From Viridibacillus arvi (GTDB lineage Bacteria > Bacillota > Bacilli > Bacillales_A > Planococcaceae): DNA of 64,000 nt. Location: the NCBI RefSeq assembly GCF_001274945.1, contig NZ_LILB01000009.1, forward strand, positions 1 through 64,000. The letters run 5' to 3'. This document shows, piece by piece, positions 55,849-62,755 of this stretch. Position numbers and translations under genes: made by a program. The number at the start of each line of letters is the position of its first letter. Positions within the stretch are counted from its first letter, which is position 1. The notes below the pieces were generated by a model. That model was not told where the DNA came from and made no database searches. It saw only the letters and a program-made list of their open reading frames with translations.

Positions 55849-56537
55849 AAAAATATCAGACATTATTATTTGATGTAGATGATACGTTATTAGACTTCGG
55901 AGCAGCGGAGAAAGAGGCGTTATACTTACTTTTTAAAGATCAAAAATTACCTTTAACGAAAGAGATTGAAGAGCGATATAAAGAAATTAATCAAGGTCTT
56001 TGGAGTTCCTTTGAAAATGGCGAAATTGATCGTGATGAGGTAGTAAACACGCGCTTTGCTCTTCTATTCAAGGAATATGGTAAAGAAGTGGATGGAGCCT
56101 TATTAGAAAGGAATTATCGAATTCATTTAGAAGAAGGACATCAGCTTATAGAGGGGGCCTTGGAATTAATCACAGGCCTACAAGACAAATATAATTTATA
56201 TATAGTGACGAACGGTGTTTCCAAAACACAAGACAAGCGCCTAAGAGCTTCAGGATTACATACGCTATTTAAGGATATTTTTGTTTCAGAAGATACAGGT
56301 TTTCAAAAGCCGATGAAGGAATACTTTGATTACGTCTTTGCACGAATTCCAAACTTGGTGAAAGAAAATACTTTAATTATCGGGGATTCTCTAAGTTCGG
56401 ATATTAAAGGTGGACAGCTAGCAAATATTGATACATGTTGGTTTAATCCACATATGAAGTTAAATAATACTGAAATTATGCCAACGTATCAGATTCAAAA
56501 GCTTGATGAGTTATATCAAATACTAGATAGTAAATAA
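55845..56537 (+). CDS. HAD-family noncanonical pyrimidine nucleotidase, YjjG type
   Basis: A 230-aa cytosolic HAD phosphatase. Motif I LFDVDDTLLDF (~8-18, nucleophile Asp), motif II VTNGVSKTQDKRL (~123-135), the conserved Lys in DTGFQKPMKEYFDYVF and motif IV IIGDSLSSDIKGG are complete. This YjjG/YfnB group dephosphorylates noncanonical pyrimidine nucleotides. Start TTG 55845 overlaps the previous stop (TTGA), so it is translationally coupled. Confidence 0.87.
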   Translation: MKKYQTLLFDVDDTLLDFGAAEKEALYLLFKDQKLPLTKEIEERYKEINQGLWSSFENGEIDRDEVVNTRFALLFKEYGKEVDGALLERNYRIHLEEGHQLIEGALELITGLQDKYNLYIVTNGVSKTQDKRLRASGLHTLFKDIFVSEDTGFQKPMKEYFDYVFARIPNLVKENTLIIGDSLSSDIKGGQLANIDTCWFNPHMKLNNTEIMPTYQIQKLDELYQILDSK

Positions 56538-56829
56538 AAAATTGTTAGAGCGTTCGAAAATACAGCCTTAAAGCTGTAAGGTCGGGCGTTTTTATGTGCA
56601 TAAAAATGGGGATGTAAGAGGTATAGAGGAGAGAATAAATGATAATGCTCTTTGGTGACAACGGGAATTGAAGGAATGCTTGTAAATCTGAAAGGACTAT
56701 GACAGTATATAAGCATGCAAGCCACTACTTATATAATTTTAATATGTCCAACTCGTAATAGCTATTTTTGCAGAGCACTATAAATCACTATAGTGGAAAG
56801 TGGACTAAAACGAACGGAGGAAAAACACA
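56538..56829. other. Intergenic region before phnA
   Basis: No gene recognised. A small hairpin (acagc/gctgt, ~56561-56576) with cgttttta downstream may end the HAD operon. Near 56783-56795 lies tcactatagtgga, a short palindrome in the phnA promoter region. Confidence 0.35.
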
Positions 56830-57165
56830 ATGTTAGATTTACCAAATTGCCCGAAATGTAATTCAGAATACACTTATGAAGATGGAAGTCTTTTTGTCTG
56901 CCCAGAATGTGCACATGAATGGACTTTAGAATCTGAAGAGAGTGAAGAAACAAAAGTCATCAAAGATGCTAATGGAAACGTCTTAAACGATGGTGATTCG
57001 GTTACTGTTATTAAGGACCTTAAAGTAAAAGGTAGTTCTTCTGTTTTGAAAATAGGGACAAAAGTAAAGAGCATTCGCTTAGTTGAAGGCGATCATAATA
57101 TCGATTGCAAAATTGATGGTTTTGGAGCAATGAAATTAAAATCGGAATTCGTTAAAAAGATTTAA
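56830..57165 (+). CDS. phnA: PhnA-like zinc-ribbon protein (YjdM)
   Basis: A 111-aa protein. The N-terminal zinc ribbon has CPKC (~7-10) and CPEC (~25-28); the C-terminal PhnA domain has [21 protein letters not shown] (within ~44-64) and [22 protein letters not shown]. Despite the historical name, this family is not the phosphonoacetate hydrolase, and its role is unclear. Monocistronic with terminator. Start ATG after cggaggaaaaacaca. Confidence 0.9.
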   Translation: MLDLPNCPKCNSEYTYEDGSLFVCPECAHEWTLESEESEETKVIKDANGNVLNDGDSVTVIKDLKVKGSSSVLKIGTKVKSIRLVEGDHNIDCKIDGFGAMKLKSEFVKKI

Positions 57166-57183
57166 TATCAGATTACGTATAGG

Positions 57184-57224
57184 AGAATTCATTTTGGTAA
57201 TTTATCAAAATGAGTTCTTTTTTA
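57184..57224 (+). terminator. Terminator after phnA
   Basis: Hairpin agaattcattttg / caaaatgagttct with loop gtaatttat, followed by T. Confidence 0.88.
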
Positions 57225-57241
57225 TTTCACTGAGTTACATA

Positions 57242-57520
57242 ATTTTAAAAGACAACAAATGCAGGAATAGCTACGTTAAGGGCCCATTACTTATTAGCAC
57301 CAACATAACTCGTCCTTTATTCGTTGCCTTTTTCGGAGATTATCCATTTTTAACTCAATTGTAGGAAGACTTATCAGCAATCTGGACACGTTCCCTCTTA
57401 TTTTTAAATTTTGGGGCTTACCAAAATGATTTTGCAGATTCTTTACTAGAACCAAATCATGAGCATTTCGTAAAGAGGGACGCTTATGATTATGAAACTA
57501 TAGAATCAGCTCATATCACA
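57242..57520 (+). pseudogene. Unrecognised gene relic with a single in-frame stop
   Basis: One frame stays open for 40 codons up to a TAG at 57362-57364, then for more than 50 codons after it. In this AT-rich DNA that is improbable by chance. The translation looks like protein: TRPLFVAFFGDYPFLTQL, stop, EDLSAIWTRSLLFLNFGAYQ, then NDFADSLLEPNHEHFVKRDA. No start codon with a ribosome site is visible at the 5' end, and the 3' part runs into the tail of the convergent minus-strand gene. Family not recognised. Confidence 0.45.
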
Positions 57521-57739
57521 TTAATCTACATGATGTTCAATAAATTCAAAAAAATCGGGAGTTCGTATTTCTTGCAAATAACTTAATTTCTCTAGAATCT
57601 TCATACTGATCTCTTGTTCTAAATCTTCTCGCTCTTGCATACGAGTGTTAATCAAACTTTTCTTAATAGCAGGTCTAAAGATTTCTAGTAAGCGCTCTAA
57701 ATCTTGGTTTTCTACTTCATACAATATTTGATTTTCCAT
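57521..57739 (-). CDS. RsoA-like co-sigma factor (sigma region 2-like)
   Basis: A 72-aa protein. The helical segment FRPAIKKSLINTR, then REDLEQEISMKILEKL, resembles sigma-70 region 2.1-2.2; the DLxQE pattern is the core-binding signature. It has no region 4. Directly upstream on the same strand, 132 bp away, is a protein with only region 4. In B. subtilis, RsoA (YvrHa) is such a region-2-only subunit that acts with SigO (YvrI). Size and context fit. An alternative is a small HTH_16-type protein. ATG 57739 follows gggggaaca. Confidence 0.6.
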   Translation of the reverse strand: MENQILYEVENQDLERLLEIFRPAIKKSLINTRMQEREDLEQEISMKILEKLSYLQEIRTPDFFEFIEHHVD

Positions 57740-57825
57740 TATGTTCCCCCATTTCTTTCAAAATCTATCTAAAGAGCATTGAAAAAGCATAGTATTTTGT
57801 GTAAAAAATGATTGCGATTTAAAGT

Positions 57826-57844
57826 AGATTATCACTATAACAAA
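57826..57844 (-). promoter_or_regulatory. Shared promoter-like motif upstream of the RsoA-like gene
   Basis: Minus strand TTTGTTATAGTGATAATCT. Sixteen of the first 17 positions except two match TTTGCTATAGTGATATTAGA upstream of the protease operon (60205-60224). CAATT precedes both by 7-8 bases. It could be a SigO/RsoA-type promoter, or a TGn-TATAGT extended -10 sigma-A element. Confidence 0.5.
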
Positions 57845-57871
57845 CGTGAATTGAACAAGTAATTCTCCATT

Positions 57872-58465
57872 TTATTTTTCCTGTTTGCATGCATTTCTTA
57901 ATTTCTTTAAAGCAGCTTGATGGTTATATGAGATAGTTTGTTCTGAGTCGTTTAATATTTTTGCTATTTGTTTGTTGTTAAAATTGTGAATGTAGATTAA
58001 TTCCAAAATACGTAATTGCTTATTTGATAGCAACTTCATCTTAGAATTTAGATGAGCATTAGCAATATAGTCACTAATGTTTTTTTGTTTTAGTTGAAAA
58101 TTAATAAAAGTCGTATCCTCATCAGTCGACATTAGAAGATCCATTAATAGGTGTTTTTCCTGGGTGATAGATTTTTCAGTTACGCCGGGAATAGGAAGGT
58201 TTTTTTTATAATAGTTACGTAATTTTTTATCAAATTCAATTGCAGAAAAGTGGATAGTTTTTGAGATATAAGAAATTAAAATAATGTTTTTATAATATCT
58301 GCGAAAGGACGCATTTAGTTGTTCGATACTTTCTTTGTCCATATCATTGATTGCCTTATTAAAAATACGTTGATTATCACCACTTTTTAAGAATTCTTTC
58401 ATAATAGGTTGTTTCATCATAGCATCATATTTCTTGAAAAATTCTTCTTCTCTAACTGTCATCAT
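57872..58465 (-). CDS. SigO-like sigma factor (region 4 only)
   Basis: A 197-aa protein. The C-terminal ~55 residues are a sigma-70 region 4: LLSNKQLRILELIYIHNFNN, then KQIAKILNDSEQTISYNHQA, the helix-turn-helix that reads the -35 element. The N-terminal ~140 residues are lysine-rich and helical and lack the conserved region 2. This matches B. subtilis SigO (YvrI), which needs the separate region-2 subunit RsoA; such a protein is encoded just downstream. ATG 58465 follows aaaggaggag. YvrJ, a known SigO target, is encoded 450 bp upstream. Confidence 0.7.
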   Translation of the reverse strand: MMTVREEEFFKKYDAMMKQPIMKEFLKSGDNQRIFNKAINDMDKESIEQLNASFRRYYKNIILISYISKTIHFSAIEFDKKLRNYYKKNLPIPGVTEKSITQEKHLLMDLLMSTDEDTTFINFQLKQKNISDYIANAHLNSKMKLLSNKQLRILELIYIHNFNNKQIAKILNDSEQTISYNHQAALKKLRNACKQEK

Positions 58466-58915
58466 CTACACTCCTCCTTTCATGCGAAAGAGAAATATAA
58501 AGCAAATTGATCGAGAAATAGTATTATGAATTTTAGAATTTTTAAGGGAGAAAAGTGGTGTTTGAATTATTATTTATACTACTAGTTTATGGGTTAATTT
58601 AGTAATTATGTTAATTTTAACGATATCACATAAGTTTGAAATGAAAATGTATCTTTTTTATCATTTTTAGAGAAAAACGCATATCATTATTAAAAATGAA
58701 TAACGATTTTTAGTAACGGGACTTCCTGCTTTTTATAAGAAAATTATTAGATAGTAAATTTTCACTACTAAATTACATTGAAAGGGTCATAATTTATCTA
58801 TTTTGCTATTCTACATAATTAATTGTCTAGTAATTGTCGATGTTGTTTTCATATATTATGACCCTTTCCATAATCATGGTCTGATTAGTTAAGACAAGAG
58901 ATTCTATTGTTTAAT
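58466..58915. other. 450-bp gap between YvrJ and SigO-like genes
   Basis: AT-rich. It holds the SigO-like gene promoter (not identified with confidence) and a long perfect inverted repeat, listed separately. No further coding sequence seen on either strand. Confidence 0.5.
58780..58868. repeat. Perfect 14-bp inverted repeat with 61-bp centre
   Basis: GAAAGGGTCATAAT (58780-58793) and ATTATGACCCTTTC (58855-58868). The centre contains two copies of taattgtc (58820-58838 area). There is no T run as in a terminator. It could be the ends of a small mobile element, a small RNA, or a two-site operator. Confidence 0.7.
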
Positions 58916-59074
58916 TCACCCTTTTTTTTTCTGAACAATTACTTCGCGTAGATAGTCTAATCCAACTGTTAATCGCTCTAGTTTTTTTTCGAAACGTATT
59001 AAAAGGTATATTGTCATTACAATTGGAAATCCAAAATTTGAGATTAAATAAACCCAATCTGCATCGGTTCCCAT
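58916..59074 (-). CDS. yvrJ: YvrJ family small membrane protein
   Basis: A 52-aa protein missed by length-limited gene finding. It has one membrane helix, LISNFGFPIVMTIYLLIRF (~9-27), followed by EKKLERLTVGLDYLREV. The NxGFPIVxxxYLLxRxExKLExL pattern is the YvrJ family. The ATG at 59074 follows a strong taggagggg that overlaps the stop of the protease gene 11 bp upstream, so the two are one operon. In B. subtilis yvrJ is a target of SigO-RsoA. Its function is unknown. Confidence 0.85.
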   Translation of the reverse strand: MGTDADWVYLISNFGFPIVMTIYLLIRFEKKLERLTVGLDYLREVIVQKKKG

Positions 59075-59085
59075 ACTAACCCCTC

Positions 59086-60003
59086 CTAATTTAATTGGAT
59101 AAAGCCATTGCCCACTTGACTGATAGGGAAATCCATTTTTCTTGAATGACTACTAAAATATCTTTCTATTTGTGATGGAAGTAGCATTTGATCATATTTT
59201 TGTATGAGATTTAAAACTAGTGCAACTGCTCCAGAAGCGTGTGGAGCTGCCATTGAAGTGCCGGTTAATTTCACGTATTGCCCATTTAAATGAGTAGATA
59301 AAACATCTTCACCTGGTGCCATGAATTTTAGGTTTAGATTAGTATGAGAAAAGACAGAAGGAACTAAATCATTATTTACAGATCCTATCGAAAGTGTTTC
59401 TTCATAAAAAGCTGGATATGAAATTTCGTATGTTTCAGAATCACCATCACCGCCATTCCCAGCTGCAGCAACAATAATAATACCTGCATCATATACATTT
59501 TTTATCGTTTTATATAATTCATTTGTATGTGTAGGACCCCCTAATGACATATTAATCACACTGACTTTCTCACCATTAGGACCTGTCCACTTCATTGCAT
59601 AATCCAAAGCTTCAATTAATTGATCATAAGAACCAGCTCCTCTTTTATCTAAAACTTTTAGGATGAGTAAGTTGCATTTAGGTGCTACACCTATAACACC
59701 CACTCCATTATTTCTAGCTCCTATAATCCCGGCAACATGTGTACCGTGGCCATTATGATCTTCAAAAATGCTTGGCTCACCATTATCATCATCTGTAAAA
59801 TTATATCCACCGATAATGGCGTCTGTTAAGTCAGGGTGATGTGTGGCAATACCCGTATCTAGAATGGCTACAACGACTCCACTACCTTCGGAAGCCTCTG
59901 TCCAAACCTCTCTCGCTTTGATGAGATCTACTCCAGGAGGAACAACTTCTAAATCATTATAAAATGATAAAATTTTGTATTTCCCTAATTCGATTTTCGG
60001 CAT
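59086..60003 (-). CDS. Intracellular subtilisin-like S8 serine peptidase
   Basis: A 305-aa subtilase without signal peptide or long propeptide, resembling Bacillus intracellular serine proteases (PPGVDLIKAREVWTEASEGSG matches their start). Catalytic triad: Asp in VAILDTG (~50), His in NGHGTHVAG (~87) and Ser in GTSMAAPHASGA (~250). The oxyanion Asn is in AAAGNGGDGD. The start chosen is ATG 60003 (MPKIELGKYK), eight bases after aaaagga; upstream in-frame codons to 60108 lack homology. The ISP inhibitory LIPY motif is only loosely matched by ILSFY. Co-transcribed with yvrJ. Confidence 0.85.
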   Translation of the reverse strand: MPKIELGKYKILSFYNDLEVVPPGVDLIKAREVWTEASEGSGVVVAILDTGIATHHPDLTDAIIGGYNFTDDDNGEPSIFEDHNGHGTHVAGIIGARNNGVGVIGVAPKCNLLILKVLDKRGAGSYDQLIEALDYAMKWTGPNGEKVSVINMSLGGPTHTNELYKTIKNVYDAGIIIVAAAGNGGDGDSETYEISYPAFYEETLSIGSVNNDLVPSVFSHTNLNLKFMAPGEDVLSTHLNGQYVKLTGTSMAAPHASGAVALVLNLIQKYDQMLLPSQIERYFSSHSRKMDFPISQVGNGFIQLN

Positions 60004-60439
60004 ATTAATCATCCTTTTCATATTAGTTTTTTGTACAAAAGAAATTCCCTCGACGCTTGGCAAATGATAATGAATACAGCAATGTCTCGACCGATATTTC
60101 CTAGGCAATGTTTAATTTGTTTCTTTGAATTCCTCCTTTATTATCCGTTATATTCTATAAAGAGATATTTAGAATAAATTATCAAAATAGTTAATCAATT
60201 TAGTTCTAATATCACTATAGCAAAAGTAAAATTGGATGCTTACATAGAATGTCCAGGAAATTTAGGGGGGATAGAAGAAAATAATGTCCGTAATCTTCGT
60301 TTTATTTGGGATAAATGTAGAGATTCTATTTTAATTAATTAACTTCCAAGTAAATTCTTTTCTTGAATAATATACAGTTATCAGGTGTTTTATATAATTG
60401 AATGTAATTATATGTAATTAGTTAGGATGGTGAGGATCA
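60004..60439. other. Intergenic region between the protease and NUDIX genes
   Basis: Holds the divergent promoters. On the minus strand an excellent ribosome-site sequence aaaggagg (~60133-60140) has no start codon at usable distance. The shared promoter-like motif lies at 60205-60224. Nothing else recognised. Confidence 0.45.
60205..60224 (-). promoter_or_regulatory. Shared promoter-like motif upstream of the protease-yvrJ operon
   Basis: Minus strand TTTGCTATAGTGATATTAGA, about 200 bp before the protease start. It matches the motif at 57826-57844 upstream of the RsoA-like gene, including CAATT a few bases upstream. Confidence 0.5.
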
Positions 60440-61056
60440 ATGGAACCTAAATGGCTTCAATGGGCGAAACAGCTTCAATCTATAGCACAGGCGGGGTTAA
60501 CTTATTCAAAGGATGTCTACGATTTGGAAAGGTTTGAGCTAATAAGGGAAATTAGCGTGGAGATGCTGTCGTATCAAACAGGAATTGATAAGACGAAAAT
60601 AAAGGATTTATTTGTAAATGAAACTGGTTATGCCACTCCGAAAGTAGATATAAGGGCAGTCATTTTTCAAGATAATAAATTATTAATGGTTAGAGAAAAT
60701 GCTGATGGTGATTGGGCACTACCAGGGGATGGGCTGACATTGGACTGACGCCAAGTGAAGTTGCAGTAAAAGAAGTAAAAGAAGAATTAGGATTCGATGT
60801 AAAGGCAGTTAAGTTATTAGGCGTACTAGATAAGAAATGTCATCCACATCCTCCCTCTCTTTATCATGTTTATAAAATGTTTATTCAATGTGAAATAATT
60901 GGAGGAGAACCAATGCAGGGTATTGAAACTAATGCAGTGGCGTTTTTCTCTGAAAATGAATTGCCATCCTTATCAAAAGCGCGGAATACACAATCTCAAA
61001 TTGAATGGATATTTAAAAGTCTAAATAATCCACAAGAACCCGTTTATTTAGATTAA
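60440..61056 (+). pseudogene. NUDIX hydrolase with N-terminal NUDIX_N domain, single-base frameshift
   Basis: From ATG 60440 the protein reads through the N-terminal NUDIX_N helical domain (~1-60) and the start of the Nudix fold to DWALPG, then shifts to another frame at ~60727. The second half (GWADIGLTPSEVAVKEVKEE, to 61056) completes the Nudix box (G-x5-E-x7-KEVKEELG, Lys for the usual Arg). Adding one G to the cca-gggg-atggg run restores a single ~205-aa protein. It is therefore a one-base deletion, either real or a sequencing error. Such proteins are ADP-ribose or sugar-nucleotide pyrophosphatases. Confidence 0.85.
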
Positions 61057-61160
61057 TTTATTTAATGGTAATTAAGACATTCATTTTTATCATTTTAAAA
61101 ATTCAAACGTTTACTGGTTGCAAATCGTAATTACTGACGCTTTTTGAAGGAGGATTTACT

Positions 61161-61655
61161 TTGGTGATTCGTGAAGTTCTGGTTGCAGATGCAGAGGAAT
61201 TTTTAATTTTATTAAAAGAGATTGATGATTCAAATCGTATGTTATTTAATCCTGGAGAACGCACAACAACGATTGAAATGCAGCGTAAAGTATTAGAACG
61301 ATTTGCAAATGATGAGCGTTCCGTCTTTTTAGTTGCGGAAGAAGAAGGGGGATTTCTTGGCTATTTAGGCTTAATTTCAGATGATCTTGAACGGAGAAAG
61401 CATATTGGCAGGATTGTAGTGGGGATATCAGAAAAGGCGCGTGGTCAAGGCATTGGAACAAAACTTTTTCAATCGATATTCAAATGGGTGGAAGGTAAAT
61501 CATTTAAGCGGATAGAATTAACAGTGATTCGAGATAACAAACCTGCTTACTCTCTATATCGGAAAATGGGATTTGAACTCGAAGGCGAAAAAGTTGCGGC
61601 GCTATTGATTGATGGTGAGTTTGTGAATGAGTTATATATGTATAAATTACTATGA
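61161..61655 (+). CDS. GNAT family N-acetyltransferase
   Basis: A 164-aa acetyltransferase. The acetyl-CoA loop is ISEKARGQGIGTKLFQSIFKW (motif A RGQGIGT, ~94-100), and the C-terminal motif RDNKPAYSLYRKMGFELEG is typical. Substrate unknown; the closest group is ribosomal-protein or small-molecule acetyltransferases. Starts at TTG 61161 or GTG 61164 after aaggagga. Confidence 0.87.
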   Translation: MVIREVLVADAEEFLILLKEIDDSNRMLFNPGERTTTIEMQRKVLERFANDERSVFLVAEEEGGFLGYLGLISDDLERRKHIGRIVVGISEKARGQGIGTKLFQSIFKWVEGKSFKRIELTVIRDNKPAYSLYRKMGFELEGEKVAALLIDGEFVNELYMYKLL

Positions 61656-61721
61656 TTTATTATTTAGGTTAAAACAGCAGGTAATTATCAAGAGTTGATA
61701 GCAAATGGATGAGGTGATTCG

Positions 61722-62189
61722 ATGCAGCAATTATTTGTTGGTAAAATGAATATCGATTTTGCAAAAGAAATTTTAAGTTGGAGATATGAAGCACCATATG
61801 ATTTTTACAACAATGATTTAGATACTGATTCATTAAATGAAATGCTAGAAAATCCATATTATTCAGTAGCAAATGCTAATGGAGAATTGGTTGGCTTTTA
61901 TTGTATTGGACAGTCAGCGCAAGTACCAATTGGTTCTATGTTTGGTGCCTATGTAGAGGAAAGAGTTGATATTGGTATAGGAATGAAGCCAGGATTAACA
62001 GGTAAAGGATATGGTTATACCTTCTTTGCATTCATATTGAATCATATTCAAAATGAGAATTCTCTACCAATACGTTTAACGGTTGCTAAATTTAATCATA
62101 GAGCTATTCATCTGTATGAAAAACTCGGCTTTACTAAGTTGATGGAATTTAGTAACGACTCAACAGATTTTATCGTAATGAATAAGTAG
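61722..62189 (+). CDS. GNAT family N-acetyltransferase
   Basis: A 155-aa acetyltransferase. YEAPYDFYNND (~24-34) is typical of this subgroup; the acetyl-CoA loop GMKPGLTGKGYGYTF (motif A, ~87-101) and NHRAIHLYEKLGF (~126-138) complete the fold. Substrate unknown. It follows another GNAT gene by 66 bp but is not closely similar to it. ATG after gatgaggtg. Confidence 0.86.
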   Translation: MQQLFVGKMNIDFAKEILSWRYEAPYDFYNNDLDTDSLNEMLENPYYSVANANGELVGFYCIGQSAQVPIGSMFGAYVEERVDIGIGMKPGLTGKGYGYTFFAFILNHIQNENSLPIRLTVAKFNHRAIHLYEKLGFTKLMEFSNDSTDFIVMNK

Positions 62190-62200
62190 GGGAATCTATA

Positions 62201-62266
62201 ATGGTTAAGGAAATGGAAAATAGTCAAAAATTATCTCGGCTCATTAAAGAAATGACTATATTATAA
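62201..62266 (+). CDS. Possible 21-aa small ORF
   Basis: ATG 62201 encodes a 21-residue peptide beginning MVKEMENSQKLSRL, preceded by taggggaatc at suitable spacing, and ends 14 bp before the YjbR gene. It may be a leader peptide or a remnant. No family recognised. Confidence 0.3.
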   Translation: MVKEMENSQKLSRLIKEMTIL

Positions 62267-62280
62267 AAGGAGTAATCTCA

Positions 62281-62640
62281 ATGGATAAGGAAAAATTACA
62301 AGAAATTTGTGAACGATTACCGGGTATAACGCATGATTATCAAGTGGATTGGCAAGCGGATCGTTATCATGTAGGTGGTAAGATGTTTGCAATGTTAGGT
62401 GGAGATGCTGAAAGAAAGCCCATCATAACTTTAAAATGTGAGCCTAATCGGGCTGTAGAGTTACGCGAGACTTACAATAGTATTGTTCCAGGGTATTATA
62501 TGAATAAAACACACTGGAATTCATTATATTTGGAATCTGATTTATCTATTGATATATTCGAAAACTTAATTGTACATTCGTATAATTTAGTTTTTGAGAA
62601 ATTAACTAAAAAAGCACAAAAAGAAATTGTTGCAGAATAA
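62281..62640 (+). CDS. MmcQ/YjbR family protein
   Basis: A 119-aa protein of the MmcQ/YjbR family, a CyaY-like fold with DNA-binding-like features. Landmarks: ERLPGITHDYQVDWQADRYHV, with YHVGGKMFAML, and PGYYMNKTHWNSLYL, which contains the conserved NKxHW. Function not established. ATG after aaaggagta. Confidence 0.88.
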   Translation: MDKEKLQEICERLPGITHDYQVDWQADRYHVGGKMFAMLGGDAERKPIITLKCEPNRAVELRETYNSIVPGYYMNKTHWNSLYLESDLSIDIFENLIVHSYNLVFEKLTKKAQKEIVAE

Positions 62641-62755
62641 CCTATAAAGTACTTTTATAATAAATCTAAAGGGTACTTTGACTTCGATACATTCAAACCG
62701 TAAAATAAATTATTACGGGAACCGAAAAATAATGGATGTTAGAGGGTAGGGTAAT

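Noticed and set aside
57230-57300. Start of the relic frame inside the phnA terminator
   Set aside because: The frame stays open into the terminator by chance; there is no start codon or ribosome site, so the relic's true 5' end is unknown.
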